Of a stretch of 5,138 nt of DNA, positions 1 through 5,032 are shown in pieces. Where the stretch lies: the NCBI GenBank assembly GCA_031288745.1, contig JAITQT010000005.1:1-5138 (forward strand), given 5' to 3'. Source of the DNA: Deltaproteobacteria bacterium. Its GTDB lineage: Bacteria; Desulfobacterota; Desulfarculia; Adiutricales; Adiutricaceae. The notes beneath the pieces were generated by a model. The model made no database searches. It had not been told where the DNA came from and saw nothing but the letters and a program-made list of their open reading frames with translations. Every line of letters begins with the position of its first letter. Positions within the stretch are counted from its first letter, which is position 1. The translations under genes and the position numbers were made by a program.

Positions 1-2
1 AA

Positions 3-92
3 AAACTTAGAGACATTGCCCACCCGAAGGTGTGGAGGCTCATCAACGGGATGGTACGGCAAGCAATATTTATGCCAGTAAAAGCGGTTTAA
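3..92 (+). CDS. C-terminal fragment of an unidentified protein (5' end outside window)
   Basis: One + frame is open from the left edge to a TAA at 90-92 and encodes 29 residues ending in INGMVRQAIFMPVKAV. The mix of charged and hydrophobic residues looks like a genuine protein tail rather than random translation, and the frame ends shortly before the promoter-like site of the next gene. I do not recognise the family and assign no function. A second + frame is also open, to a TAA at about 79-81, but its translation is rich in Cys, Gly and Ser and looks less natural. The fragment is too short to be certain it is coding. Confidence 0.35.
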   Translation, partial: KLRDIAHPKVWRLINGMVRQAIFMPVKAV

Positions 93-112
93 AAAAAAAT
101 TTTGACGCTTTT
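80..112 (+). terminator. Weak terminator-like hairpin at the end of the upstream CDS
   Basis: AAAAGCG (80-86) is perfectly complementary to CGCTTTT (106-112), and the A-run at 91-99 can pair partly with TTTT at 100-103 inside the loop. The stem ends in four T residues and straddles the stop codon at 90-92. The stem is AT-rich and the T tract is short and part of the stem, so this could be a weak intrinsic terminator or only chance pairing. Confidence 0.22.
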
Positions 113-135
113 GCCCTGACGCCTTGATTTTTTTC

Positions 136-165
136 TTTACAATAAATAGAGTGTTTTGCTAATAT
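136..165 (+). promoter_or_regulatory. Probable sigma70-type promoter of the dksA-like gene
   Basis: A -35-like TTTACA (136-141) lies 18 bp from a -10-like TAATAT (160-165), which is preceded by TGC (157-159) as in extended -10 promoters. TATAAT at 163-168 overlaps and is an alternative -10, but at 21 bp its spacing from the same -35 is poor. Transcription would begin near 172, giving a leader of roughly 75 nt. This matters for start choice: the ATG at 167 would lie at or upstream of the transcript start, favouring the ATG at 245. Confidence 0.45.
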
Positions 166-244
166 AATGGATTCAGGTTATTCGGCTTCTCGCCGTTTAG
201 CCTCCTTAGCACCCGGTTTAGAGACTTGTTACCAGGCGGTTTTT

Positions 245-607
245 ATGGACGACGCTCAATTAAAGAGGTTTAAAGATATACTGTTGAGTCAGCGTAACGA
301 GATATTGCAAAACGCCGACGAGACCGTGGCCGATATGAACGATCAAATATCTAATTACCCGGATCCGACCGACCGGGCCTCCATAGAGAGCGATCGTAGT
401 TTTATTCTTCGGTTGCGCGAAAGAGAGCGCACTTTACTAACTAAAATTAATGAGGCTTTGGAAAGGATAGAAAACGGCGAGTTTGGTATTTGCGAGGCTT
501 GTGGGTCCGATATTAGCCTTAAGCGTCTCCAAGCCAGACCGGTAACCACTTTGTGCATAGATTGTAAAACCCGTTCGGAAGCCATGGAAAAGGCTAGGGG
601 TGAATGA
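245..607 (+). CDS. dksA: DksA/TraR-family zinc-finger transcription factor
   Basis: Predicted 120-residue protein of the DksA/TraR family. Known members insert a coiled coil into the RNA polymerase secondary channel and, with ppGpp, retune transcription, notably of rRNA and amino-acid genes. Residues about 1-75 are rich in Lys, Arg and Glu, as expected for the two-helix coiled coil. The tip motif DxxDxA is present as D40-P-T-D43-R-A45. A C4 zinc finger follows, with Cys83, Cys86, Cys104 and Cys107 (CEAC and CIDC), then a short C-terminal helix. Length and motifs match the short DksA proteins of deltaproteobacteria. The frame is open upstream to an ATG at 167, but the extra 26 residues are not family-like and that ATG overlaps the promoter. 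The ATG at 245 has AGGCGG at 234-239, 5 bp upstream. All key residues are intact. Whether it is the main DksA or a paralogue cannot be decided here. Confidence 0.9.
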   Translation: MDDAQLKRFKDILLSQRNEILQNADETVADMNDQISNYPDPTDRASIESDRSFILRLRERERTLLTKINEALERIENGEFGICEACGSDISLKRLQARPVTTLCIDCKTRSEAMEKARGE

Positions 608-840
608 GGACTCTTAGGTTTTTTTTTCCTTAAAAGGTTTAACCTCCCGATTTTCGACCAAAAAGGTCAGCTCAACTGGCCCCAATTGAGATGCTAAAAA
701 AACTGATAATCAAGTTAACTAACTTAAATTTTGATCTCTTGCGTCTTGGAAAGCTCTTTTGAGGGCTAAGACAATCTTAGACGTTTTTTATTATATATAA
801 ATTATCTCTCTTTTTGGAGATTAACTAAAGGAAAATAAAA
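608..840. other. Intergenic spacer, dksA-like gene to rpmH
   Basis: No gene is seen in this 233-bp AT-rich spacer. CTCAACTGG (671-679) pairs with CCAATTGAG (682-690) with one mismatch, a compact hairpin not followed by a T tract. GACC and GGTC around 657-668 form a smaller stem. The AT-rich stretch 783-806 is the likely promoter area for rpmH: TTAGAC at 777-782 could be a -35, with AATTAT at 800-805 a weak -10 at 17 bp. This is a poor consensus match. No clear intrinsic terminator for the dksA-like gene is visible, although a run of nine T occurs just after its stop. Confidence 0.4.
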
Positions 841-975
841 ATGAAAAGAACTTATCAACCGCATAACGTCAGAAGAAAAAGAACCCACGGTTTTTTAGTC
901 CGTATGAGAACCAAGGGCGGTCAGGCCGTTATTCGCCGGCGTAGGGCCAAAGGCCGCCGCTCTTTAAGCGTTTAA
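841..975 (+). CDS. rpmH: 50S ribosomal protein L34
   Basis: This 44-residue, very basic protein is ribosomal protein L34, a component of the large ribosomal subunit. It begins MKRTYQPHNVRRKRTHGF, the hallmark L34 N-terminus, continues with the RMRTKGGQAVIRRRRAKGR core and ends RSLSV before TAA at 973-975. Length is typical of the family (44-46 residues). A good ribosome binding site, AAAGGA at 827-832, lies 8 bp before the ATG. In most bacteria rpmH heads the rpmH-rnpA-yidD-yidC cluster, and that order is kept here. The unusual feature is the 403-bp gap to rnpA, normally tens of bases or an overlap, which suggests rnpA may be transcribed separately here. The gene itself looks intact and ordinary. 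Confidence 0.98.
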   Translation: MKRTYQPHNVRRKRTHGFLVRMRTKGGQAVIRRRRAKGRRSLSV

Positions 976-981
976 CTTAGG

Positions 982-1017
982 GCAATGGTGTTAACTGATT
1001 AAGGCCAGTTAAATTGC
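982..1017 (+). other. Two-part hairpin directly after rpmH
   Basis: TTAACTG (991-997) pairs perfectly with CAGTTAA (1006-1012) around an 8-nt loop. GCAAT (982-986) pairs with ATTGC (1013-1017) as an outer stem, leaving a 4-nt bulge (987-990) on the left arm. The 12 perfect pairs begin 6 nt after the rpmH stop. No T tract follows, so it is not a canonical intrinsic terminator. It could protect the 3' end of rpmH mRNA or be a processing site; the role is inferred from position only. Confidence 0.45.
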
Positions 1018-1241
1018 TCGGTCCGCTCGTAAGCTCGGCTCTTGAGTGGGGCGATGGTTAAAAAGCCTTTAATTTACTCATAATGTAACCGTTCACTAAG
1101 TTTTTTTTCCCCACGTTACGGCTGGTAGCGACTTTCAAGTTGTAATTGAGTTTTAGCTTACCCTTAAGAGCTTAACAATAAGATCTTTTGAGGTTTCTAC
1201 TTAGCTCGGTGCTCCAACCATATATTTTAACTTGGATTAAT
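1018..1241. other. Gene-free spacer between rpmH and repeat copy 1
   Basis: I see no CDS, tRNA or recognisable RNA gene here. An isolated CCGTTCAC at 1089-1096 matches the 8-base core motif repeated in the adjacent ~130-bp element (reverse complement at 1331-1338 and 1359-1366). The segment is otherwise AT-rich with no clear promoter, although a promoter for rnpA would be expected somewhere in 1018-1378. Confidence 0.4.
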
Positions 1242-1372
1242 GATAAAATTACTAAGCTCCTATAGGGGGCTACCTTGTTGCGGTACGTGTCTTCCCTTAC
1301 AATAGGCTGGGTACCGCAACGTTCTCTCTTGTGAACGGGTCCTTAAACGTTTACAGTGGTGAACGGACACCA
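1242..1372 (+). repeat. Structured ~130-bp dispersed repeat, copy 1 (upstream of rnpA)
   Basis: By hand alignment this segment matches the reverse complement of 4790-4920, with about 15 substitutions and one single-base gap, roughly 88% identity; similarity stops sharply at both ends. Several stems are visible in order. AGCTCC (1255-1260) pairs with GGGGCT (1266-1271), including one T-G pair. GTTGCGGTAC (1277-1286) pairs perfectly with GTACCGCAAC (1311-1320) around a 24-nt loop. CGTTTAC (1348-1354) can pair either with GTGAACG at 1331-1337 or with GTGAACG at 1359-1365. The T-G pairs make sense as G-U in an RNA read on the + strand and would be A-C mismatches on the other strand. The element ends 6 bp before the GTG of rnpA and therefore forms its leader. 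No ORF is inside. It could be a structured RNA, a MITE-like element or the end of a decayed insertion sequence; I do not recognise the family. Confidence 0.85.
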
Positions 1373-1378
1373 TAATAA

Positions 1379-1792
1379 GTGCTCAACAATAATCCTCAAA
1401 ATTTAAGTTCATCGCTAGCCTCTCGGCCCTTCAGTTTTCCCAAATCGGTAAGACTTCTTAAGCGAGGTCAATTTCTGGCTATGAAAGGTCATGGGTCTGA
1501 GAAAATTAGGCTCGGGCCTTTCACGGTCGTTTGCCGGCCTAACGCTTTAGACGTTTCTCGCTTGGGGGTAACGGCCACCAAAAAAGTCGGCTCGGCGTGC
1601 GATAGAAATCGATTTAAAAGGCTGGCTAGAGAGTTTTTCCGAATTAACCGTCTCGATTGGCCCTCTGGCTTAGATATTCTTTTTATTGCCCTCGCCGGCT
1701 TCGACTCTTTTAAGCCCGGTTTATTAGGTCCTAAAGAGGCTGAAAAACTGCGGCGTTTTTTCTTTAAAGCGCTCGGGGCTAAAAAGGGTTAG
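1379..1792 (+). CDS. rnpA: Ribonuclease P protein component
   Basis: Predicted 137-residue basic protein subunit of RNase P, which binds the catalytic RNA and the 5' leader of precursor tRNAs during 5' maturation. The domain begins at about residue 18 with FSFPKSVRLLKRGQF, the typical RnpA N-terminal block. The signature follows as RLGVTATKKVGSACDRNR (residues 61-78) and FKRLAREFFR (79-88), the RNR helix region that contacts P RNA. The length is slightly above the usual 110-130 because of a 17-residue Asn/Ser-rich leader. Start choice is constrained: a TAA (1376-1378) directly precedes the GTG at 1379, and no ATG, GTG or TTG occurs before ATG 1481, which would remove the conserved block. The GTG has only a weak Shine-Dalgarno (CGGA at 1364-1367), lying inside the repeat, so its leader was probably reshaped by that element. 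yidD follows after 60 bp. Confidence 0.95.
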   Translation: MLNNNPQNLSSSLASRPFSFPKSVRLLKRGQFLAMKGHGSEKIRLGPFTVVCRPNALDVSRLGVTATKKVGSACDRNRFKRLAREFFRINRLDWPSGLDILFIALAGFDSFKPGLLGPKEAEKLRRFFFKALGAKKG

Positions 1793-1837
1793 GCATAAGC
1801 TTTGCGTCTTCCCCATATCTTTTAATAATCGTTTAAG

Positions 1838-1889
1838 TTGGAGGGCCCTTAATTGAGCCGCTATCTTCGGCCTGCTGACGGCCCTCTAA
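1838..1889 (+). promoter_or_regulatory. Ribosome binding site of yidD inside a possible occluding hairpin
   Basis: GGAGGG at 1840-1845, 7 bp before the TTG at 1853, is a strong Shine-Dalgarno and decides the yidD start. The same bases lie in TTGGAGGGCC (1838-1847), which can pair with GGCCCTCTAA (1880-1889): ten pairs including one G-U. The stem would bury the Shine-Dalgarno and place the TTG start codon in the 32-nt loop. Pairing is seen directly; a role in limiting yidD translation or coupling it to rnpA is inference. Confidence 0.4.
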
Positions 1890-2203
1890 AGGGAGCGCTG
1901 GCGGTCGGTTCAAAAGCGCCTTTAGCCGTCGCCCCCCCCGCCTTTGAGCGCCAAGGACGAGAGCCATTAAGTTGGGTCCTAGCCTTTCTTTTGCGCCTTA
2001 TACTTTTTTATAGGCGCTATCTATCGCCCCTTAAGCCCCCAATCTGTCGTTTTTTTCCAAGTTGTTCGGCCTACGCCTATCAGGCCTTAAGTCTTTATGG
2101 CTTAAGGAGGGGTGGCTGGTTAGCCCTCAAACGGGTGGCCCGCTGTCATCCCTTCCACCCTGGAGGCTACGACCCGGTACCGAGCCCTAAGGCTGAGAAG
2201 TAG
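1853..2203 (+). CDS. yidD: Membrane protein insertion efficiency factor YidD
   Basis: YidD is a small, membrane-associated protein that aids YidC/Sec-dependent insertion of inner-membrane proteins. The family core spans residues about 43-110. A hydrophobic, probably amphipathic segment (LAFLLRLILFYRRYLSPL, 43-60) leads into KPPICRFFPSCSAYAYQAL (61-79) and then RGGWLALKRVARCHPFHPGG (86-105) and YDPVP. The conserved cysteines are Cys65, Cys71 and Cys98. Typical YidD proteins are about 70-85 residues; this one is 116 because about 40 residues precede the core, Pro/Ala-rich and not family-like. The TTG start is chosen for the strong GGAGGG 7 bp upstream. A start at an internal TTG near the hydrophobic segment is possible but would cut into the core. 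The gene sits between rnpA and yidC as in most bacteria. The family assignment is firm, the N-terminus less so. Confidence 0.93.
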   Translation: MSRYLRPADGPLKGALAVGSKAPLAVAPPAFERQGREPLSWVLAFLLRLILFYRRYLSPLKPPICRFFPSCSAYAYQALSLYGLRRGGWLALKRVARCHPFHPGGYDPVPSPKAEK

Positions 2204-2323
2204 GCTGCGCTTAGATAAAGTGTGGTTTCATTACTGACTAAGGCAGATAGGCCCTTACAGGCGGCTCAAAAAGCTTGTCATTTTAATTTAAAATTCAATT
2301 AAGTTATTTAAAATAATAGTTTA
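2204..2323. other. AT-rich spacer after yidD
   Basis: No gene and no clear intrinsic terminator are seen after yidD. Base composition falls sharply to A/T runs from about 2280 onward, unlike the flanking genes. With the palindrome and the promoter-like site that follow, this makes a 262-bp gap before yidC, long for the cluster. Confidence 0.35.
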
Positions 2324-2363
2324 AATAATATGCGAAGTTATTAGCATAACTTGGCATATTATT
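2324..2363. repeat. 40-bp near-perfect palindrome upstream of yidC
   Basis: AATAATATGCGAAGTTAT (2324-2341) and ATAACTTGGCATATTATT (2346-2363) are reverse complements, with one G-G mismatch (2334/2353), around the 4-nt centre TAGC. That is 17 of 18 pairs. It lies about 30 bp upstream of the best yidC promoter candidate and 120 bp after yidD. No T tract follows on + and the stem is AT-rich, so it is a poor intrinsic terminator. A dimeric-protein operator, a recombination site or an mRNA 3'-end stem for yidD are all possible. Confidence 0.7.
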
Positions 2364-2394
2364 ATATATATTCTTTGCCCTATAGGCTTTGATT

Positions 2395-2422
2395 TTGAAA
2401 TCTTTTTTAGGATGTATAAGAT
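2395..2422 (+). promoter_or_regulatory. Candidate promoter of yidC
   Basis: TTGAAA (2395-2400) is separated by 16 bp from TAAGAT (2417-2422); an overlapping TATAAG starts at 2415. A transcript from near 2429 would have a leader of about 37 nt. The match is moderate and rests on consensus alone, but the long gap after yidD makes a separate promoter reasonable. Confidence 0.3.
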
Positions 2423-2465
2423 CGAGACTCTTATGGGAGAATCGAGTGGTTAAGAGGAACCTTGC

Positions 2466-4256
2466 ATGGATAAAAACACAGTAAAGGCCATGATTGCAAT
2501 GGTGGTCTTTTTTTTCGCCGTAAATTTTATATTTTCGTTCCTCTACCCTCGTAAACAGGCCCCCTCTGGCCAGAGCCAAAATAAGATTGAGGAGGCTAGC
2601 ACCCAAAATAACCAAAATAGGTTAAAGGCTGGGGTGGGGGGCTCCTCTGAGGCCTTACTTTCTTCGGAAGAGGCTTTAGTCTCCTTAAGCGCTAACGGGG
2701 AGAGCCAGCAAAGCCAACCCGCTAACCCGCTCCGCGAGATATTGGTTCAAACCCCCGAATATAAGGCTCTTTTCACCGAAAGCGGGGCTCGGCTTAAATC
2801 GTTCACCCTCAATAATTATAAAGAGCAGCGCGTAAATCCCAATACTCCCGATAGACCGGTGGAGCTAGTAAACCTTACCGATAAGAGCGGGAGCCTCCCG
2901 CTTTCTTTGCGTCTGTTGGTTAACGACTCTGATTTTCTCGATCTCTCAGAGCTTAAGTTTACGGCCGATAAAGACTCTTTGATAGTCGATTCCTCTGGAA
3001 GCGGTCAACTAACCTTTAAAGGGAAAACTAGCAAAGGGCTAGTCATAGAAAGAGTCTTTGTTTTTACCCCTGCAAGCTATTTGATAAAACAAAAAATAAG
3101 GCTTATAAATCAAAGCTCTGGGGCCTATTCTGGAAGGCTGGGACAGACTTTGATAGCTAGGCCCTTTGGTCTTTTAACCGGCCGTTACGAAACAGTGGCC
3201 TCTTATCTCGACAATTCCCTTAAAAGTTATAAGACCACCAACGCCGGTTCTAAGCTAAAAGATATCCAAAATCTAAGTTCAGCCGATTGGCTGGGCTTTA
3301 TGAATCAATATTTTTTGACCGCCATGATTCTCTCGGGCGGAAACGGTTCTCAAAGAGAGCCTTCCACCTTAGCCCTTCAAGGCTTTTCTAGGCCTCCCGA
3401 CGGCGTGGAATTGGTGGCCTCCTGGCCCCTTAAACTAAGCGCTGAGGCCGAGACTGTCTACGATTTTAGTTTTTTCTACGGACCTAAGGACGAAAAGGTC
3501 TTACAAGAGGCCGGTTATAGCCTAAATCAAAGCATTGATTATGGCTGGTTTTCTATGTTAGGCCGGCCCATGGCTTGGCTTTTAAAATTGTTTTACGGTT
3601 TGGTTGGTAATTACGGTCTAGCTATTATTATCGTAACCGTGTTAATTAAGATAGCTCTGTGGCCTCTGACGGCTAAAAGCTATAAGTCGATGAAGGCCCT
3701 TCAAAAGCTTCAACCTCGCCTAACCGAGCTTAAGGAAAAACATAAAGACAATCGCGAGGCCATGAGCCGAGAGATGATGCAGCTCTATAAGGCCTATAAA
3801 GTTAACCCCATGGGCGGGTGTTTGCCTATGCTCTTTCAAATTCCCTTCTTTATAGCCTTTTATCGAGTGCTCGATTACGCCCTCGAGCTTCGTGGGGCAC
3901 CTTTCGTGCTCTGGATTAATGATCTCTCCAGCCCCGATCGACTTTTTCATTTAAATTTTAAGGTCCCTTTTCTCGATCCCCCGACTGGCATACCGGTTTT
4001 AACTATCCTGATGTGCTTGTCTATGCTCTGGCAACAAAAGATGACGCCTCAGATGGGCGATCCGATGCAGGCTAAGATAATGATGTTCATGCCCCTTATC
4101 TTCGGCATTATCTTACTAAACATGCCCTCGGGACTAGTTCTTTATTGGCTGGTCAACAATCTTTTAGGTATTTGGCAGCAAAAGCTGATAAACCGCCCCG
4201 AGCCAGCGGCTGCGGTTGTGGGGAGCGCTAACACTGGGGGGAAGAAAAAGAGCTGA
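2466..4256 (+). CDS. yidC: Membrane protein insertase YidC (Oxa1 family)
   Basis: YidC inserts and folds inner-membrane proteins, alone or with SecYEG. The 596 residues show the Gram-negative architecture. An N-terminal membrane segment (about 7-27) is followed by a Gln/Asn/Ser-rich linker (28-88) and a large periplasmic domain (about 90-355). The Oxa1-type core begins near IDYGWFSMLGRPMAWLLKLF (357-376), which includes the amphipathic helix. Predicted core membrane segments lie at about 382-401, 448-472, 508-523, 536-552 and 555-573. Lys395 in IKIALWPLT occupies the place of the groove arginine of E. coli YidC (VRGIMYPLT). The cytoplasmic loop MKALQKLQPRLTELKEKH (409-426) is charged and coiled-coil-like. 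NPMGGCLPMLFQIPFFIAFY (447-466) and PSGLVLYWLVNNLL (554-567) are family hallmarks. The C-terminus is short and basic (GKKKS). ATG 2466 has AGAGGAA at 2453-2459, 6 bp upstream. Length fits the family and no key region is missing. Confidence 0.97.
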   Translation: MDKNTVKAMIAMVVFFFAVNFIFSFLYPRKQAPSGQSQNKIEEASTQNNQNRLKAGVGGSSEALLSSEEALVSLSANGESQQSQPANPLREILVQTPEYKALFTESGARLKSFTLNNYKEQRVNPNTPDRPVELVNLTDKSGSLPLSLRLLVNDSDFLDLSELKFTADKDSLIVDSSGSGQLTFKGKTSKGLVIERVFVFTPASYLIKQKIRLINQSSGAYSGRLGQTLIARPFGLLTGRYETVASYLDNSLKSYKTTNAGSKLKDIQNLSSADWLGFMNQYFLTAMILSGGNGSQREPSTLALQGFSRPPDGVELVASWPLKLSAEAETVYDFSFFYGPKDEKVLQEAGYSLNQSIDYGWFSMLGRPMAWLLKLFYGLVGNYGLAIIIVTVLIKIALWPLTAKSYKSMKALQKLQPRLTELKEKHKDNREAMSREMMQLYKAYKVNPMGGCLPMLFQIPFFIAFYRVLDYALELRGAPFVLWINDLSSPDRLFHLNFKVPFLDPPTGIPVLTILMCLSMLWQQKMTPQMGDPMQAKIMMFMPLIFGIILLNMPSGLVLYWLVNNLLGIWQQKLINRPEPAAAVVGSANTGGKKKS

Positions 4257-4289
4257 GGCTTATCGTTTAACTCATTAGTTGACATTTTT

Positions 4290-4328
4290 AAAGGCCTAAA
4301 ACCAGCGGTGGGGTATTAGGCCTTTTTA
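4290..4328 (+). terminator. Intrinsic-terminator-like hairpin after yidC
   Basis: AAAGGCCTAA (4290-4299) pairs perfectly with TTAGGCCTTT (4316-4325) around a 16-nt loop, and the 3' arm runs into T residues at 4323-4327. It begins 33 bp after the yidC stop. The T tract is short and shared with the stem, so termination may be incomplete, but position and symmetry fit the end of the transcription unit. The stem is symmetric enough to act on the minus strand too. Confidence 0.6.
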
Positions 4329-4383
4329 TCGCCCTATCGCTTAAAGTTGGGCAGTTTTAAACCATAATTTTAAGGTTATTGGA

Positions 4384-4483
4384 AGCGCTCAAAGAAAAGT
4401 ATACCAAAATGTCTCACATCGCTCATCGAAAAGTGATCCACTAAAATTCTAATTTTTTTGGAGCGCTCAAACATGTGATCCAC
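4384..4483. repeat. Two-part direct repeats, possibly a decayed insertion-sequence end
   Basis: AGCGCTCAAA occurs at 4384-4393 and 4462-4471, and GTGATCCAC at 4433-4441 and 4475-4483, in the same order and orientation but with different spacing (39 bp and 3 bp between the parts). No ORF is associated. Short direct repeats containing GTGATCCAC-like sequences recall the multiple terminal repeats of IS21-family elements, but that comparison is from memory and unverified. Confidence 0.4.
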
Positions 4484-4490
4484 CCAAGGG

Positions 4491-4659
4491 TTTAGCTTGT
4501 GTTAAACTTTCATTAAAAATTTTTAATTAAGGAATATTTCAAAAAAAATATTAACTAAGGGAGAAAGGTTAAGAACGGAGAAATAGAGACTGTTTTGTTT
4601 TATTACTGTCTATACCTTACACTACTAAAAAAAATCAATCCAAGTACTGCCGGAAAAAA
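4491..4659. other. AT-rich gene-free stretch
   Basis: I see no CDS, RNA gene or strong signal here. A small AT-only stem, AATATTT (about 4532-4538) with AAATATT about five bases later, is probably a consequence of composition. Frequent stops in all frames argue against decayed genes that could still be recognised by eye. Confidence 0.35.
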
Positions 4660-4736
4660 ATGTAGAGTTTCTTTTCTATCTATGTTATGGAGATCAAGTA
4701 CATCTAAATCTACATAGTAAAAAAGAAGCTCCACAT
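4660..4736. repeat. Long imperfect hairpin (77 nt)
   Basis: The outer arms 4660-4675 and 4721-4736 pair at 15 of 16 positions (one T-G wobble, one A-C mismatch at 4664/4732). After a small internal loop, CTATGT (4680-4685) pairs perfectly with ACATAG (4712-4717). A further AGAT/ATCT stem (4691-4694 with 4702-4705) is possible in the apical part. The pairing is far longer than the surrounding AT-richness readily explains. No ORF is inside. It could be a small RNA, a miniature element or a transcript-end structure. Confidence 0.5.
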
Positions 4737-4789
4737 ATGCTTACTCTACCTCAAAACCATCTTTTTATTAACAAAAAAAGTTATAAATT

Positions 4790-4920
4790 TGGTGTCCGTT
4801 CACAAATGTGAACGTTTAAGGGCCCGTTCACAAGAGAGAACGCTGCGGTGCCAAGCCTATTGAAAGGGACGACCCATCCCGCAGCAATGTAGCCCCTTAT
4901 AGGAGCTTAGTAATTTTGAT
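4790..4920 (-). repeat. Structured ~130-bp dispersed repeat, copy 2 (inverted)
   Basis: Read on the minus strand, this matches copy 1 at 1242-1372 at roughly 88% by hand alignment. The main stem is kept as GCTGCGG (minus strand, 4885-4879) with CCGCAGC (4848-4842). Its second pair is C-G here but T-A in copy 1, a compensatory change; the three innermost pairs of the 10-bp stem in copy 1 are lost here. The alternative stems are both perfect here: the element holds CGTTCAC and GTGAACG motifs at 4797-4803, 4808-4814 and 4825-4831 (+ strand order CGTTCAC, GTGAACG, CGTTCAC). Copy 1 has a G-T in the place of one G-C. The copy has no adjacent gene. With copy 1 it forms a 3.4-kb-spaced inverted pair around rnpA-yidD-yidC. 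Confidence 0.85.
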
Positions 4921-4947
4921 CGTAGCGCAACGCAAAAACCCCCCTCG

Positions 4948-4997
4948 AAAAAAATCTCTGGATATGGAGGCGGGACCATTTTTTTTCTGCCGACTCC
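4948..4997 (-). terminator. Second minus-strand hairpin with downstream T run (weak)
   Basis: GGAGGCGG (4966-4973) pairs with CCGACTCC (4990-4997) at seven of eight positions; T4965-A4998 can extend it. On the minus strand a run of seven T (complement of 4948-4954) follows 11 nt past the base of the stem, too far for a canonical terminator. It lies directly behind the better hairpin at 4998-5032, so the two could act as a tandem barrier. Confidence 0.25.
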
Positions 4998-5032
4998 AAA
5001 AAAAATTCTTATTGCTTTACTTTCGCAATAAG
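4998..5032 (-). terminator. Minus-strand intrinsic-terminator-like hairpin
   Basis: CTTATTGC (5008-5015) pairs perfectly with GCAATAAG (5025-5032) around a 9-nt loop. Read on the minus strand, the stem is followed after two A residues by eight T (complement of 4998-5005). The stem is AT-rich but the T tract is good. It would end a minus-strand transcript entering from the right, beyond the window. Confidence 0.45.

Noticed and set aside
167..244. Longer start for the dksA-like gene at ATG 167, adding 26 residues
   Set aside because: The extra residues do not look like the family N-terminus, the ATG overlaps the promoter -10 region and has no ribosome binding site, while ATG 245 has AGGCGG upstream and gives the usual length.
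355..585. 76-residue minus-strand reading frame
   Set aside because: It lies entirely inside the dksA-like gene in antisense and has no family features; it is a shadow.
1242..1372. Copy 1 of the repeat as an intrinsic terminator for rpmH
   Set aside because: The stems are not followed by a T tract on either strand, and the second copy lies far from any equivalent gene end.
1361..1372. Repeat end ACACCA as a tRNA-like 3' end
   Set aside because: There is no matching 5' acceptor strand at the start of the element and no T-arm or anticodon arm, so the ACCA is probably chance.
2324..2363. The palindrome as a loxP-like site
   Set aside because: Its left arm contains TATGCGAAGTTAT, one base from a loxP arm, but the two arms are in the opposite arrangement to loxP and the spacer is 4 bp instead of 8. 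Likely coincidence.
2304..2615. 103-residue minus-strand reading frame overlapping the 5' end of yidC
   Set aside because: It covers the AT-rich spacer and palindrome and overlaps the yidC start in antisense; the translation is low-complexity with no recognisable domain.
3720..3950. 76-residue minus-strand reading frame inside yidC
   Set aside because: It is antisense to the conserved Oxa1-type core of YidC, whose codons fully explain the sequence.
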